Origin: Cornus controversa | Taxonomy: Eukaryota; Streptophyta; Magnoliopsida; Cornales; Cornaceae | DNA length: 64,000 nucleotides | Assembly (NCBI GenBank): GCA_026545225.1 | Contig: CM048849.1 | Location: 13,461,541 to 13,525,540, forward strand | Direction of reading: 5' to 3' | Part shown: positions 46,985-57,917 of the stretch, in pieces | How the letters are laid out: each line of letters opens with the position of its first letter | Position numbering within the stretch: position 1 is the first letter of the stretch | The notes under the pieces: model-generated | Told to the model about the DNA's origin: nothing | The model's database searches: none | The model's input: the letters and a program-made list of their open reading frames with translations, nothing else | Translations under genes and position numbers: made by a program

Positions 46985-47176
46985 ATTCCTTATTGTGTTC
47001 TTGACCGTAGGGATCAGGTTTTTCGTTCTAAGACCATTCCATTAGTTCGAGTTCAGTGGAGCCACCATAGCGAGGCGGAGTCCACTTAGGAAAGGGAGGA
47101 TGAAATGAAAGCAAAATATCCAGAGTTTTCTTTCGGGTATGAGCTGAATTTCGAGGACGAAATTCCTCTTTTTAGG
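46985..47176 (+). pseudogene. gypsy pol C-terminal chromodomain-like fragment
   Basis: The plus strand reads VLDRRDQVFRSKTIPLVRVQ, then SHHSEAEST, a stop where Trp is expected, then EREDEMKAKYPEFSFGYELN and FEDEIPL. This is the standard end of plant chromodomain gypsy pol, followed immediately by the purine tract TTTTTAGGGGGG and an LTR start. It lies antisense to the LTR that surrounds it, so it was brought in by rearrangement or template switching. Confidence 0.85.
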
Positions 47177-47185
47177 GGGGAAGAA

Positions 47186-47321
47186 TGTAATACCCCGAAA
47201 AATTTGGACGGAAAATGCATATAAAGGCATTCCACATGAATTGAAAAATAATAATAATAATAATATAAAGAAATTTAAATTCTTTAAAATAATAGACGTC
47301 CAAAATTTTCGGGGTATTACA
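47186..47321. repeat. 136-base inverted repeat from two LTR ends
   Basis: A left arm of 25 bases at 47186-47210 (begins TGTAATACCCCG) and a right arm at 47297-47321 are reverse complements with one mismatch. The loop contains (AAT)n. It mimics a MITE but arises from a forward LTR start facing a reverse LTR end. Confidence 0.85.
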
Positions 47322-48049
47322 AAAATGATTTCTCCTTGTAGTTCAATTGATTTTTTTTAAAGTGTCTAAAAAGTAGGTTTTTCACTTTCTTTTATTTTAG
47401 AAAATACTTTTATAATTTCAAAAATTCCATATTTTTATTGTAACTTTCTGGAGGTTAAATGCACTTGGGTTTCAATTTTCATCTCAAAATTAGCTTCCCT
47501 TGGTATTTAATTAATTTTTAAAGTGTCTAAAAGTTGGGTTTTCACCTTCTTTTATATTTAGAAAAATATTTTAAAATTATAAAAAAATGCAGGTAACTTT
47601 ATAGGATTAAAATGCACATGAGTTTTAATTTTCGAGTGAAAAGGAGTTTCTCTTGAGATTGTATCGGTTGTATAAGTATTTCTCTGACTATACTTTATTT
47701 TGTCTCTTTTTGAAAAATATATTTTTTTAAATTCCCGAGAATATCAGAAAATTTCTAGGATATTTAAACGTTGTTTTAGGAACAGAATAAGCTAAGAACT
47801 TAAATTCGAGTTAGGTTTTAACTCCCTTGAAGGTTTAGATAAATTGGAGGTTTAATTGGGTGGTTGCTTCTAAAATGGTTTATTGTGTTATTTGATTTAC
47901 TTGAATGTATACTTGATTATAGTTTACTTCTGAACGATTTGTCTTATAGTGATAATTTCATATCGGATAATTTGAATTACTTTGTTTGTGCAAATTAAAA
48001 ATCATAACGCACCTTATTTATTTTATGCTTCATATTGAAAATGTATCTA

Positions 48050-48330
48050 TATATTATATTTGGCATGTCAAGATTGCCAGGCGTGTCAGGATCGCCCATA
48101 CCTAATAAGGTATCTATACATTTTATTTGGCATGTAAAGACTACTCGGCGTGTCAGGATCGCCCATACCTAATAAGGTATCTATATATTTTATTTGGCAT
48201 GTAAGGATTGCCTGACGTGTCAGGATCGCTCATACCTAATAAGGTATCTATACATTTTATTTTACATGTAAGGATTGCTCGGCATGTCAGGATTGCCCAT
48301 ACCTAATAAGGTATCTATACAATATATTTG
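48050..48330. repeat. LTR minisatellite on the complementary strand, about four units
   Basis: Units carry CGTGTCAGGATCGCCCATAC and CCTAATAAGGTATCTA, the reverse complement of the arrays at 32715, 45775 and 58745, because this LTR is in the opposite orientation. Confidence 0.85.
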
Positions 48331-49193
48331 GTATATCAAGATTGCCTAGATTTAATAAAATGCATGCATATGTTTCTTTATTTTTGAACTTAAAGAATGT
48401 GTTCATTGTTGAATGATAAGGGTTTGTTGGGACAATGTATATGATGATTTTAATTTCTGAAAACATGAACTAGGTAGGGAATGACTAGTATATATATACC
48501 TATACCTATTAAGGTATCAAAGGATAAAGTGGTGACATGTTATGATTGCTTAAACTTGATATTATTTCATGTTATGTTTATTTCTACTGAACTTAAGGAA
48601 TGTGTTCACTTTTACATAATAAGGGTTTGGGTGGAACATTATAAATAATGACTGTTGTTTTGGAAACATGAAGCTGGATTAAATCTATGGATTTCGTTTA
48701 TGTCCCTTATATTGAGGGTATGTATATTGGTTCTCTGATTGGGATGTAGTAGATAGAACTTGCTCGTGGGTTTAACCCACTATGTTGACATTTCAAGTCC
48801 CAGGTAGGTTCCCTTACGAGGTTAGAGTACTAGGGTTGATTGTGGCATACATCTACTGTTATTGGTCACAGGGTAGGAACCTATCTTATTACTCAAGAGT
48901 CAAACTATGAACTCGTTTGAAAATTTTGGTTGTCAGTTTTAAATTAGAGTCTTAAACTTTTGTTTATTATGATTAAGGGGTCCTTGGGTTACGGGACTTC
49001 AAAATTGTATTACCAGATATATAATTATTTATTTATCGGTTATTTCAGTTCAGTGGGATTTTTTGTTCAATTTTTAGAAATTATTTCATTATGTCTTCTA
49101 TGCTTGTTGCTATCAGCTCTTAGTATCCCTCATGTTTTGTGTATAAGACTGGCTACCTCATGCGCGAAATTTTGTGGGGGTTATTTCAGTTGC

Positions 49194-49982
49194 TTGGTAT
49201 AATGAGAAATACACCATTAGGAATTTTGCAAAAATTAACAAAAAAAAAATAAAAAATGAAGCCTATTGATATTTTCACTCCAAAAATGTCCAAAGGTGCT
49301 CCACTTTCTAATTTTCCTAAAATGAAATTACCAAAATCTTTGAACCACATGAATCAATATTGCGAAGGAAAATTTTTTTACCAATAAAGGAACAACATGT
49401 GGCAAGCACAAGACTACAAACAACCAGCTAGGATCGTGACATGTCAAACTCCTTTAAAAAAAAAAAAGGATCAGTTAGATTTGCAACCCGATTCAAAGAG
49501 GAAGAATCCTCATGCCTAGCCTTCATTCTTTCTTCACTCAATCTGGCCTTATCCTGATTATCTAAAGCGGTCCCACGCCTTGTTTTGGTTTCGACATCTC
49601 CATTTTAGGTTGCAGAGAAGCTTCAGAAGCAATAGCTTAGAGTTTGGCCGAACTTTGGAAGGTCTTGACAGAGGGGCGAACGCTCCAAACTTTCTTTTGC
49701 AAATACTTGAACCATTCCTCTGTTAAACAAGAAAGCCAATTAAGGTAACTACAAGAAAGGTATCATAATTTTTTAAAGAAAAGAAGTAAGGCGAGGAATA
49801 TAGGCACTTACTAGACTCCACCATAGAAGGGATTTCGGCCTTACAAAACTCATTTAGAATTGAATAATCTTTGGAAGCTTCAACCATCCAAGCACCCTTC
49901 ACAATAAAAATACATTATTTCTAAAGCTTATCAAAGATGGGAGCATCCACACAAATCTTTCTAGAACTCTAAGGGTAAAGAT
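49194..49982. other. Right end of copy B and unassigned flank
   Basis: 49194-49335 and 49725-49792 match copy A (21651-21873). The 385 bases between are absent from A. No gene is supported. Confidence 0.5.
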
Positions 49983-50310
49983 CACTACAAGAAAACTAGT
50001 CTTTTATTGCAGACTTCTTAGGACGGGCCCCCATAACCCCTTGTAAAAAGTACTTTTTAGGATGGACCCGCATGACTCGTTGTAGAAAATATATTTATAA
50101 GTCGAGCTATTACTAGCTACAATAAAAAATAATTTTTAAAGACGGTCCTAGAGTGTTTTGTATAGTCAGATTATTAAAGGTGCTCCGCAACCGATATAAT
50201 TAGACAATTAGTTTAAAGGCGTTTGCTCACTATCTTTAATAATCAATTTTTTGCACAAAATTTCAGCGGCTATGTGAAAATTTCATTCCCATTTTATCTC
50301 TCTCCCTCTT

Positions 50311-51989
50311 ATTATCGAACCTTAACCATTTCTCAATTCTACCCCCTATCTTTCTCTCTCCTTCCTCGCTATTCAAATCCCACCAACCCTAAACATAGTG
50401 CTTCCCTCTCACTCGATTTCCCTGGCAGATTTCGATGGTCACAGCATCACCATCAATGAGGGGATGAGAGGTCAGAACCTCGACAATCGCAGCATCACCG
50501 TCAACAAAGCCCAGTAAGGAGGAAGCGGTGGTGGCGATGGATTTTGCAGCAACAGTAGAAGAGGACGTCGTGATGGCAGTGGTGGTGTTTATGACGTTCA
50601 AAGATGAGCAATCAATGAGGGACGGTAGGTATGAACACTTTCACAAAACTGGCAGATCTCGATGGTCGGTATGAACACTTTCGTGTTTGTCTTCAATAGA
50701 CAGGTAGCTGCTACTATCTTAATGTCGTGAATTAGGGTTGTAAGTTGCTAATAAATCCTAGATTTGATTACATATTATAATTGAGAATGTTAAATATTAC
50801 AATGTTATTCCATTAGATCATTTGACATAAGGTTCTAGATTCTAATATACTCAGTGTATCAATATCTCTCTCTCTCTTATTATCGAACCTTAACCATTTC
50901 TCAGTCTACCCCCTATCTTTCTCTCTCCTTCCTCGCTGTTCGAATCCCACTAACCCTAACCCTAGTGCTTCCCTCTCACTCGATTCCCTTGGCAGATCTC
51001 GACAGTTGCAGCATCACCATTAACGAGGGGATGAGCAGTCAGAACCTCGATGGTCGCAACATCACCTTCAACGAAGCCCAGTAAGGAGGAAGCGGTGGCG
51101 ACGGTGGATTCTGTAGCAATGGTAGAGGGGAAGTCGTGATGGCAATGGAGGCGTTTATGGTGTTCAAAGATGAGCAGTCAATGAGGGATGGTAGGTATGA
51201 ACACTTTCACGAAAGTGGTAGATCTCGACAGTCGGTATGAACATTTTCGTGTTTGTCTTCAATAGACATGTTGCTGCTACTATCTTAATGTTGTGAATTA
51301 GGGTGCTAATAAATCCTAGATTTGATTACCTATTATAATTGAGAATGTTAAATATTGCAATGTTATTCCATTAGATCATTTGATATAAGGTTCTAGATTC
51401 TAATATACTTAGTGTATCAATAGCTCTCTCTCTCTTATTATCAAACCTTAACCATTTCTGAGTTCTACCCCTATCTTTCTCTCTCCTTCCTCGTTGTTCG
51501 AATCCAACAACCCTAACCCTAGTGACTCCCTCTCACTCGATTCCCCTGGCAGATCTTGACGGTCGCAGCATCACCGTCAATGAGGGGATGAGCGGTTAGA
51601 ACCTCGACAGTTATAGCATCACCGTCAACGAAGCCCAGTAAGGAGGAAGCAGTGGCGGCGGTGGATTCTACAGCAATGATAGAGGAGGACGTCGTGATGG
51701 CAATGGCACCGTTTATGACGTTCAAAGATGAGCAGTCAATGAGGGACGGTAGGTATGAACACTTTCGTGAAACTGGCAGATCTCGACGGTCGGTATGAAC
51801 ACTTTCGTGTTTGTCTTCAATAGACAGGTTGATGCCACTATCCTAATATCGTGAATTAGGGTTATAAGTTGCTAATAAATCCTAGATTTGATTACATATT
51901 ATAATTGAGAATGTTAAATATTGCAATGTTATTCCATTAGATCATTTGACACAAGGTTCTAGATTCTAATATACTTAGTGTATCAATAA
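50311..51989. repeat. Three tandem copies of a 560-base unit inside CACTA
   Basis: Units start at ATTATCGAAC (50311), the same at 50879, and ATTATCAAAC (51437): spacings 568 and 558, the last unit about 553 long. Each unit has a CT-rich start, a GC-richer middle with 'gtcagaacctcga', 'aacgaagcccagtaaggaggaagc' and 'gacggtaggtatgaacactttc', and an AT-rich end. None has an open frame conserved in all three, so it looks non-coding or decayed. It may be captured host UTR/promoter sequence. Confidence 0.9.
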
Positions 51990-51999
51990 TTCGCTGTTA

Positions 52000-54560
52000 A
52001 GGAGGTTGATTGATGTTAAAGAGCGGTTTTCTCTTTGGATTGTCGAAGATTATTTTTCTAATTACTTCAACTAAATTTTTGCAGTTGAAAGTCTGAAACA
52101 ACATTGTTGATGAATGTAGAAACAGTTCCACCTGGTAATTCACGTCTGTTATTTTGCAACTCAATGATGATATAAATTTGTTTGCTTAATGAATTGGTTG
52201 TGCCTATGATTGCTTTTATTTGATATTTTCTACTGGAATATTGCTACTCTAATTACCTAGAAACTCTGCCATTTAAAATTTATTTTCAAAGGCTATACGT
52301 GATTAATGAAAAGTATTGGAGATTTTTTTATCTTTTTTTTTAAAGTGTAAATGATACATATTGGGTGATGTTATTTGCTAAAAGCTTGTGACCTCATACT
52401 TTTACATAAATATGAAGTTCACAATTATTTGCATCTATCAGGGATGAATGATCAAAGAATCTAATTCGAAAAGGAATAGTGAAATTTTGTGAAGCATTTG
52501 TAGAAGTATTACTTGATTGATGATCTGCCTGTAAATGAGAGAACCATAACTAGTCTTTCTTGAGACTTATGTTGTGTTTGGGAGCACTAAATTAACGTCT
52601 TGGAATTGGAATTAGAGGAAATTTTGTTTAAAATAAATTTCCTCCAATTTCAAATCCAAGGCGCCGATTCGGTGCTCCCAAATATTGAATTAAGTTATTT
52701 AAAAATTGTGATTGGCATGTCTTCCTTTGATACTGTTATTGTATTTTCAGTCAAATGCATAACCTTTTTTGTTATATAATTTATTTCCCTCGATGAGATA
52801 CACTACTTTTGTTAAATCGTCTCTATTGATGTTGGTGTAACAATATTCACTCACTCAAATGTTTTTATTATCGCATTGTTCATTTTGAACAATTGTGTGT
52901 TTTACAAAGTCTTTGAGGTATAAAATCTATAGTTCTGAAGATGAGCCAAACAAAATTCTTGCATCAGCCGTGCCCGAGATGACAAGCCGTTCAATTTTTT
53001 TGCGTGTTTTATTTGGTAAATTGTATGATTATTATTGAAGATGAATTCAAGATAGAAGCATGTATTAGACTCTAATTAATCAAGTGATTTGATGGTGAAA
53101 TTGGTATGTTTTGTGGAACAAATTATGTGCAAAAATTAATTAATGCAATATATAAATTACATTTAAACAAAGAAATGTAGTGCTCTTATAAATGAAGGAG
53201 TGAGTTTTATTTGCACAGAAGACAGTTCTCATCCAGTTTGGGCAAAGGAACAAATAGTTAATCTTCATTGCGGCTAGTTAGCTTAGGGAATTGATGAAAA
53301 TTTGTTAAATAGGATTAATTATAAACTTCGTGTGTGAGTCATAGTTTTTCAATTTCAGAGCATTATTTTTTTATGATAATTAATTCCAAAGCATTATTTC
53401 TATAATGAAATGCTTTTTATTTTTCCTTTTCTAGATTTCTTTTCTTTATTATAAATAGATAAAATTCTATTGTAGACAAATAAAAACATTCGTTGAAATA
53501 GAAGAGAACTAAATATTTGAGAAGATAGAACTTGGATGTTTTTTTTTTCTTTCTTTCTATTTGTTTTTGAATTAAAAATTGAGAGAAATGGTGAGGCTAT
53601 TGTACTTGTGTTACACATTTGTAGGCAAAGGTCTAAAAAGAACAACAATAAAAGACTTAACAAAAAATGTGTAAAGGAAAATAAAGTTGGAGCTCTAAAG
53701 ATAAATGATTCTTAGAAAAATATCTTTAACTCCTTGTTGGCCAACATGTTTTAATTATGTTAAGTCATGTTTTTTTACTAAGAAATATAAATTGGGTAGA
53801 AAAGTGACTGGATTTTCTTATCATCCTAAGTGCATTTAACAACGCTAGTGAGTGGAATAGGTTTTTTTTTTTCCTCTGGAATAGTTGATAAATATTGAAA
53901 TTTGCAGTTAACTTTAGAAAGTGCTAAAAGAGACTCTAATGGATAATCTGGTTTATCTATGACCTGTTGGTTTATGTTATGATAGGAAAATAAATGGGAG
54001 ATTTCAGTTTAGAGATTTTTTTTTTAACTATTATAATTTTTTTCCATGCTAAAACAAGTTATATCTAATGTCTTAAAGATTATTATATCTATTGGCAAGT
54101 GTCCTGAAACATCACTCATGTGTCTGAAATTAAGATTTTCTATTTTTAATTAGTGGGCACATCAAAGGTGTATTGAACAAGTGTTTGAGAGTGTCTGGAA
54201 AGTTCTTTATTTATTTAATTTTATATATTGATATGCAGGTTTTTGAGCTCACTCCTTCATTGATTGGAAATTTTGCAATTGAGACTTGTGCTTGGACTAT
54301 GGGGTTGAACTTTCCTGCTAATGTCTTAGTATTTTGGTTGATTTTAGTTATAGCTAGAATGCCTTTAAAAGTATATAAATGTTCACTGTATATGGACAAA
54401 TTTGTTAACGGTTGCAATCCTTTAATGTGATTGATGAATTTTTAATTTTTAGTTCATTTGAATGTGTTAGCTTTGAAGGAATTCCAATGGAATGGATGGA
54501 AGTTGAATATTGATATTGTATGAAGCAACACAGGTTTCGGTTGAGAGATAAAGAGTCATT
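52000..54560. other. Interior of the CACTA element without recognised genes
   Basis: This is AT-rich sequence with no transposase motif. A short imperfect inverted repeat lies at about 52575-52685 (the 'ttgggagcacta' / 'cggtgctcccaa' pair), probably a small nested MITE. Confidence 0.4.
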
Positions 54561-55083
54561 AGAAAATGTTTTAAGGCAGACTGTACCCGTCCTGAATAAA
54601 GACATTTTTTAAGGCGGGCATGGATTGCCCTAAATGCTGAAACCTTTAAAGGTGTTCACTTTCGCCCTAATTAATGAAACTTTTTAAGACGCTCAATAAC
54701 TGCCCTGAAAATTCTTTCAAATGCATTTTTCATATCATTAAAGATAGTTATAAACCGCCTTTAAAAATATTTCACCGCCTTAAAAAAAGTCTAATCAATT
54801 ATAACGCCTTAATAGAGGACGGGCCTTGGAGCGCCTTAAAAAGTCATTTAAGGCGGTTTTGGCCCGTCCTAAAAAGTATATTTTCTTGTAGTGGATGGTA
54901 ACAATTGTCCTCAAACCGAACTCTATCAACAGAGTAACACACTAGGAGATCATTCAGATTTAAACCTAGATTATGGTGGTGGTTTAATGAAAGCAAGCTG
55001 GACACGATCCTTATCGTTTACTTGAAGAGGCACAAGCCTTAGAATGGATAGAATATAGTGGTAAAAAGGATGAAGAGGAAATT

Positions 55084-55366
55084 TGTAAAGCCTAAGTTTT
55101 TTAATTATGTGTTAATTAAGTTTAAGTATGATTAATTGTTTAATTGCATACTTAGTGAGTTAAATGGTTCTTTGGCATTTTTATGTATGGGCGTGAGATC
55201 AGGACGGGTTCAGGTACCCCAAAAAGTGTTTATAGGCCCGTCTGAGTTGGCGTAGGAGTATAAGTGAACTTAGAGGGACTTAAATGAAATGTTGATAGAA
55301 GAAAATGTTAGTATGTGATTTGTCCAAAGTTGCCTAAGGGTAGAGGAGCAAAGTAAGAGACTTTAG
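55084..55366 (+). mobile_element. Left part of an unassigned LTR-like sequence
   Basis: It begins TGTAAAGCC and has LTR-like composition. It is interrupted at 55367 by the large TIR element and appears to resume at about 62434 (tttagttgcaaaagttgac). The right boundary cannot be set, and the assignment is tentative. Confidence 0.3.
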
Positions 55367-55929
55367 GAGCTAGTTTGGTACGTAGGAATGAAACAAAATG
55401 GGAATGGAATGAAGCTGGGAATGGAATGAGAATGAGAATAGAATGGAATGATCATTCTCATTCCAATGTTTGGCTGCGGATAGAGAATGATGTAAGAATG
55501 AAATGGTAATATCCGCTAACATGTTATAGTCTTCCATAAAACATAATCTGTTTTAAAAATGAGACATTTGGCCAACTTTAATTTAATTATCATGTTAAAA
55601 AATTTTTAATTACCCATTCAATTGAAACTTTCTAAATTAAGATATAATCCAGCTTTTATTTTAGTCAAAAGATTAATATAATCTTTTACATGAAAAAAAT
55701 TAATACTTTATTAAAAATTGAAAGTGATAAAACAAGAACCATATTTTTCTTTCACAACGTAAAATATAGCAAGTTATATATATATGGGCACATGACATGT
55801 ATATATATATATATAGGCATGTGGTAGGTATATAACATACATATTATATATATATCTATACTATTATTAAAAGTACAAGGTGTTTCAAATCATTTAGTGA
55901 TATAAAAACTCTTTCATTGATAAACTCTT

Positions 55930-56912
55930 TTATATTCTTTTATTGATAAAGCATTGGGAGACATATTTAGATGTATATTACAATAGATTCAGTGTGAAAG
56001 TATTCTTTTATTGATAAACACTTTTATTATAGATATATAAAAACTCTTTTATTAGTAAACTCTTCATTTATTAAAATAGAGATACAAAAATAAACAGTTA
56101 GGGTAGAATATTAAGGATAATAGAATTCACCGTAAACCATTAGAAAACATTTTTTAGATAATAGAATTCACCGTAAACCATTGAGAAACATATTTAGATG
56201 TATATTACAATACAGTCAATGTGAAAGTATTCTTTTATTGATAAACTCTTTTATTATAGTTATATTTAAACTCTTTTATTAATAAACTCTTTATTTATTA
56301 AAATAGAGACACAAAAATAAACAATTAGGGTAGAATATTAAGGATAATGGAATTCACCGTAAACCATTGGGAGACATTTTTTAGATAATAGAATTCATCG
56401 TAAACCATTGGGAGACATATTTAGATGTATATTACTATAGATTCAATGTGAAAGTATTCTTTTATTGATAAACTATTTTATTATAGTTATATAAAAACTC
56501 TTTTATTAAGAAACTCTTCATTTATTAAAATAGAGACACAAAAATAAACAATTAAGGTAGAATACTAAGGATAATAGAATTCGCCGTAATTCATTAGGAG
56601 ACATTTTTTAGATAATAGAATTCACCGTAAACTATTGGAAGACATATTTAGATGTATATTACAATAGATTAAATGCGAAAGTATTCTTTTATTGATAAAC
56701 TCTTTTATTATAGTTATATAAAAACTCTTTTATTAATAAACTCTTCATTTATTAAAATAGAGACACAAAAATAAACAATTAGGGTAGAATACTAAGGATA
56801 ATAGAATTCACCGTAAACCATTGGGAGACATTTTTTAGATAACAACATTCACCGTAAACTATTGGGAGACATATTTCGATATATATTACAATAGATTCAA
56901 TGTGAAAGATTG
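55930..56912. repeat. 227-base tandem array, about 4.3 copies
   Basis: The marker ACATATTTAGATGTATATTA starts at 55961, 56188, 56415 and 56642, and a diverged copy starts at 56869: spacing exactly 227 each time. The unit holds 'aactcttttatt' repeats, 'aaaatagagacacaaaaataaaca' and two copies of an 'attcaccgtaaaccattgggagaca' sub-repeat. It is AT-rich and has no coding frame. Confidence 0.95.
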
Positions 56913-57917
56913 TTTCTAACTTGTATCTCTTTTTTTTTTCTCAATCAATAAAGGTTTGTAGATTATTCTAACCTTGAATTATGTAAATTTGTTATATTTG
57001 ATTTTTTGTTGGATGGATTTTATTTTATGAGTTCCAATAATAATAATAATAATAATATGGTCTCACTTTATTCTTTTAATTTTGTCAGGTTTATGGAGTG
57101 ATAATCGTGGAGGCTACTCTTTGATGAATAAGTGGGTTGGTTTATGACGTGTTCTATGAATGAAAAATGATTTTGAGGAAGAAGGTATAAGTTGTTTATG
57201 GTTTATTGATTTATTATTGTAATTCATACTCTTTGAGATATTTTAGAGTAATTTGATTAGTGTCGGTATAAGCTGTTTATGGTTTATTGATTTATTACAA
57301 TAATCCATATTCTTTGAGATAGTTGGGAATAATTTTATTAGTGTCGTTAATAGTGCCAAATAGTGTATGCAAGCTATACTCATTATATATTAGTTGTATA
57401 CAAATATATACCAAGTCACTATAAATAATTAGCCTCTTCTGTTACTTTAAAACTCATAATTATAACTAAAAGTGTCTATTTCAATGTATGAATAGAAATA
57501 TATTGTGTATGACTTTATAACGTGTTTCTGTAACTAATAAATACAAAATTTTGCAATATAACTTCAACATAACCAAACCAAATTGATTTAGGAGTTCTTT
57601 TTAAAACATGTATTTTTGCATTGATTTTTTTTTTGTTTAAATTTATTTATTATTATTATTTTCCTGAAGGCATCACTTTACTTTAGTGCAATATTTTTTC
57701 ATTGAGTATCCTCACACAATTAATATTCTTTTAGTTTTAGCATGCATCACAATTTTATTTTATTTTATTCTATATTATAGGATTTTATCCTAAAAGATAT
57801 ATACATAAGTGACAAAATTTATGCTAGGTAGGTATTCTACTCCATTCAAATATTATAAACATCATAATTCTATTTATCAACTTAATCTCTCTCTTGAAAT
57901 TTTGTAAGCAAAGAAAA

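Larger units (their letters stand above)
44921..47321 (-). mobile_element. Nested reverse family-G LTR with chimeric right end
   Basis: The ends are TTAAATACCCCC (TG changed to TT) and GGGGTATTACA, with a perfect target-site duplication AAAAT (44916-44920 and 47322-47326). It is LTR-like from 44921 to about 46980, then switches to a forward-strand pol C-terminus (46985-47176), a purine tract and the first bases of a forward LTR (47186 on), and finally returns to about 60 bases of reverse LTR end. About 1.5 kb of the expected LTR is missing. Confidence 0.85.
43224..49188 (+). mobile_element. Solo LTR, family G, forward, split by a nested reverse LTR
   Basis: It starts TGTAATATTCCGG and ends GGGGGTTATTTCA. 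The flanking 5-mers are GTTGA (43219-43223) and GTTGC (49189-49193), and copy A has GTTGT at 21647-21651. Without the nested insertion (44921-47321) it is about 3.56 kb, close to its relatives. It contains a GC-rich patch (44460-44590), a (GT)n run (44076-44102) and the 67-base minisatellite on the reverse-complement strand (48050-48330). It has no coding sequence of its own. Confidence 0.9.
35745..49792. repeat. Segmental duplication, copy B (contains PR10-3)
   Basis: Paralog of 13150-21873. Private to B are the 643-base insertion in PR10-3 exon 1, the TRIM in its intron, the solo LTR 43224-49188, and about 385 bases at 49340-49724. Homology resumes on the right of the solo LTR (ttggtataatgagaaatacacca at 49194 matches 21651) and fades near 49792. 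Confidence 0.85.
49983..54893. mobile_element. Non-autonomous CACTA (En/Spm) transposon, 4.9 kb
   Basis: The terminal inverted repeats are CACTACAAGAAAA at 49983 and TTTTCTTGTAGTG ending at 54893, with a perfect 3-base target-site duplication GAT (49980-49982 and 54894-54896). Both ends hold subterminal repeats of the gacgggcc / aaggcgg type (50020-50160 and 54560-54880), typical of CACTA. No TNP2 or TNPD transposase is recognisable; an 85-codon frame at 54173-54430 has no known motif. The interior carries three tandem copies of a 560-base sequence (50311-51989) of unknown origin. Confidence 0.95.

Noticed and set aside
47186..47321. Independent MITE
   Set aside because: The arms are the known LTR ends of family G and there is no target duplication of its own, so it is reported as an LTR-derived inverted repeat instead.
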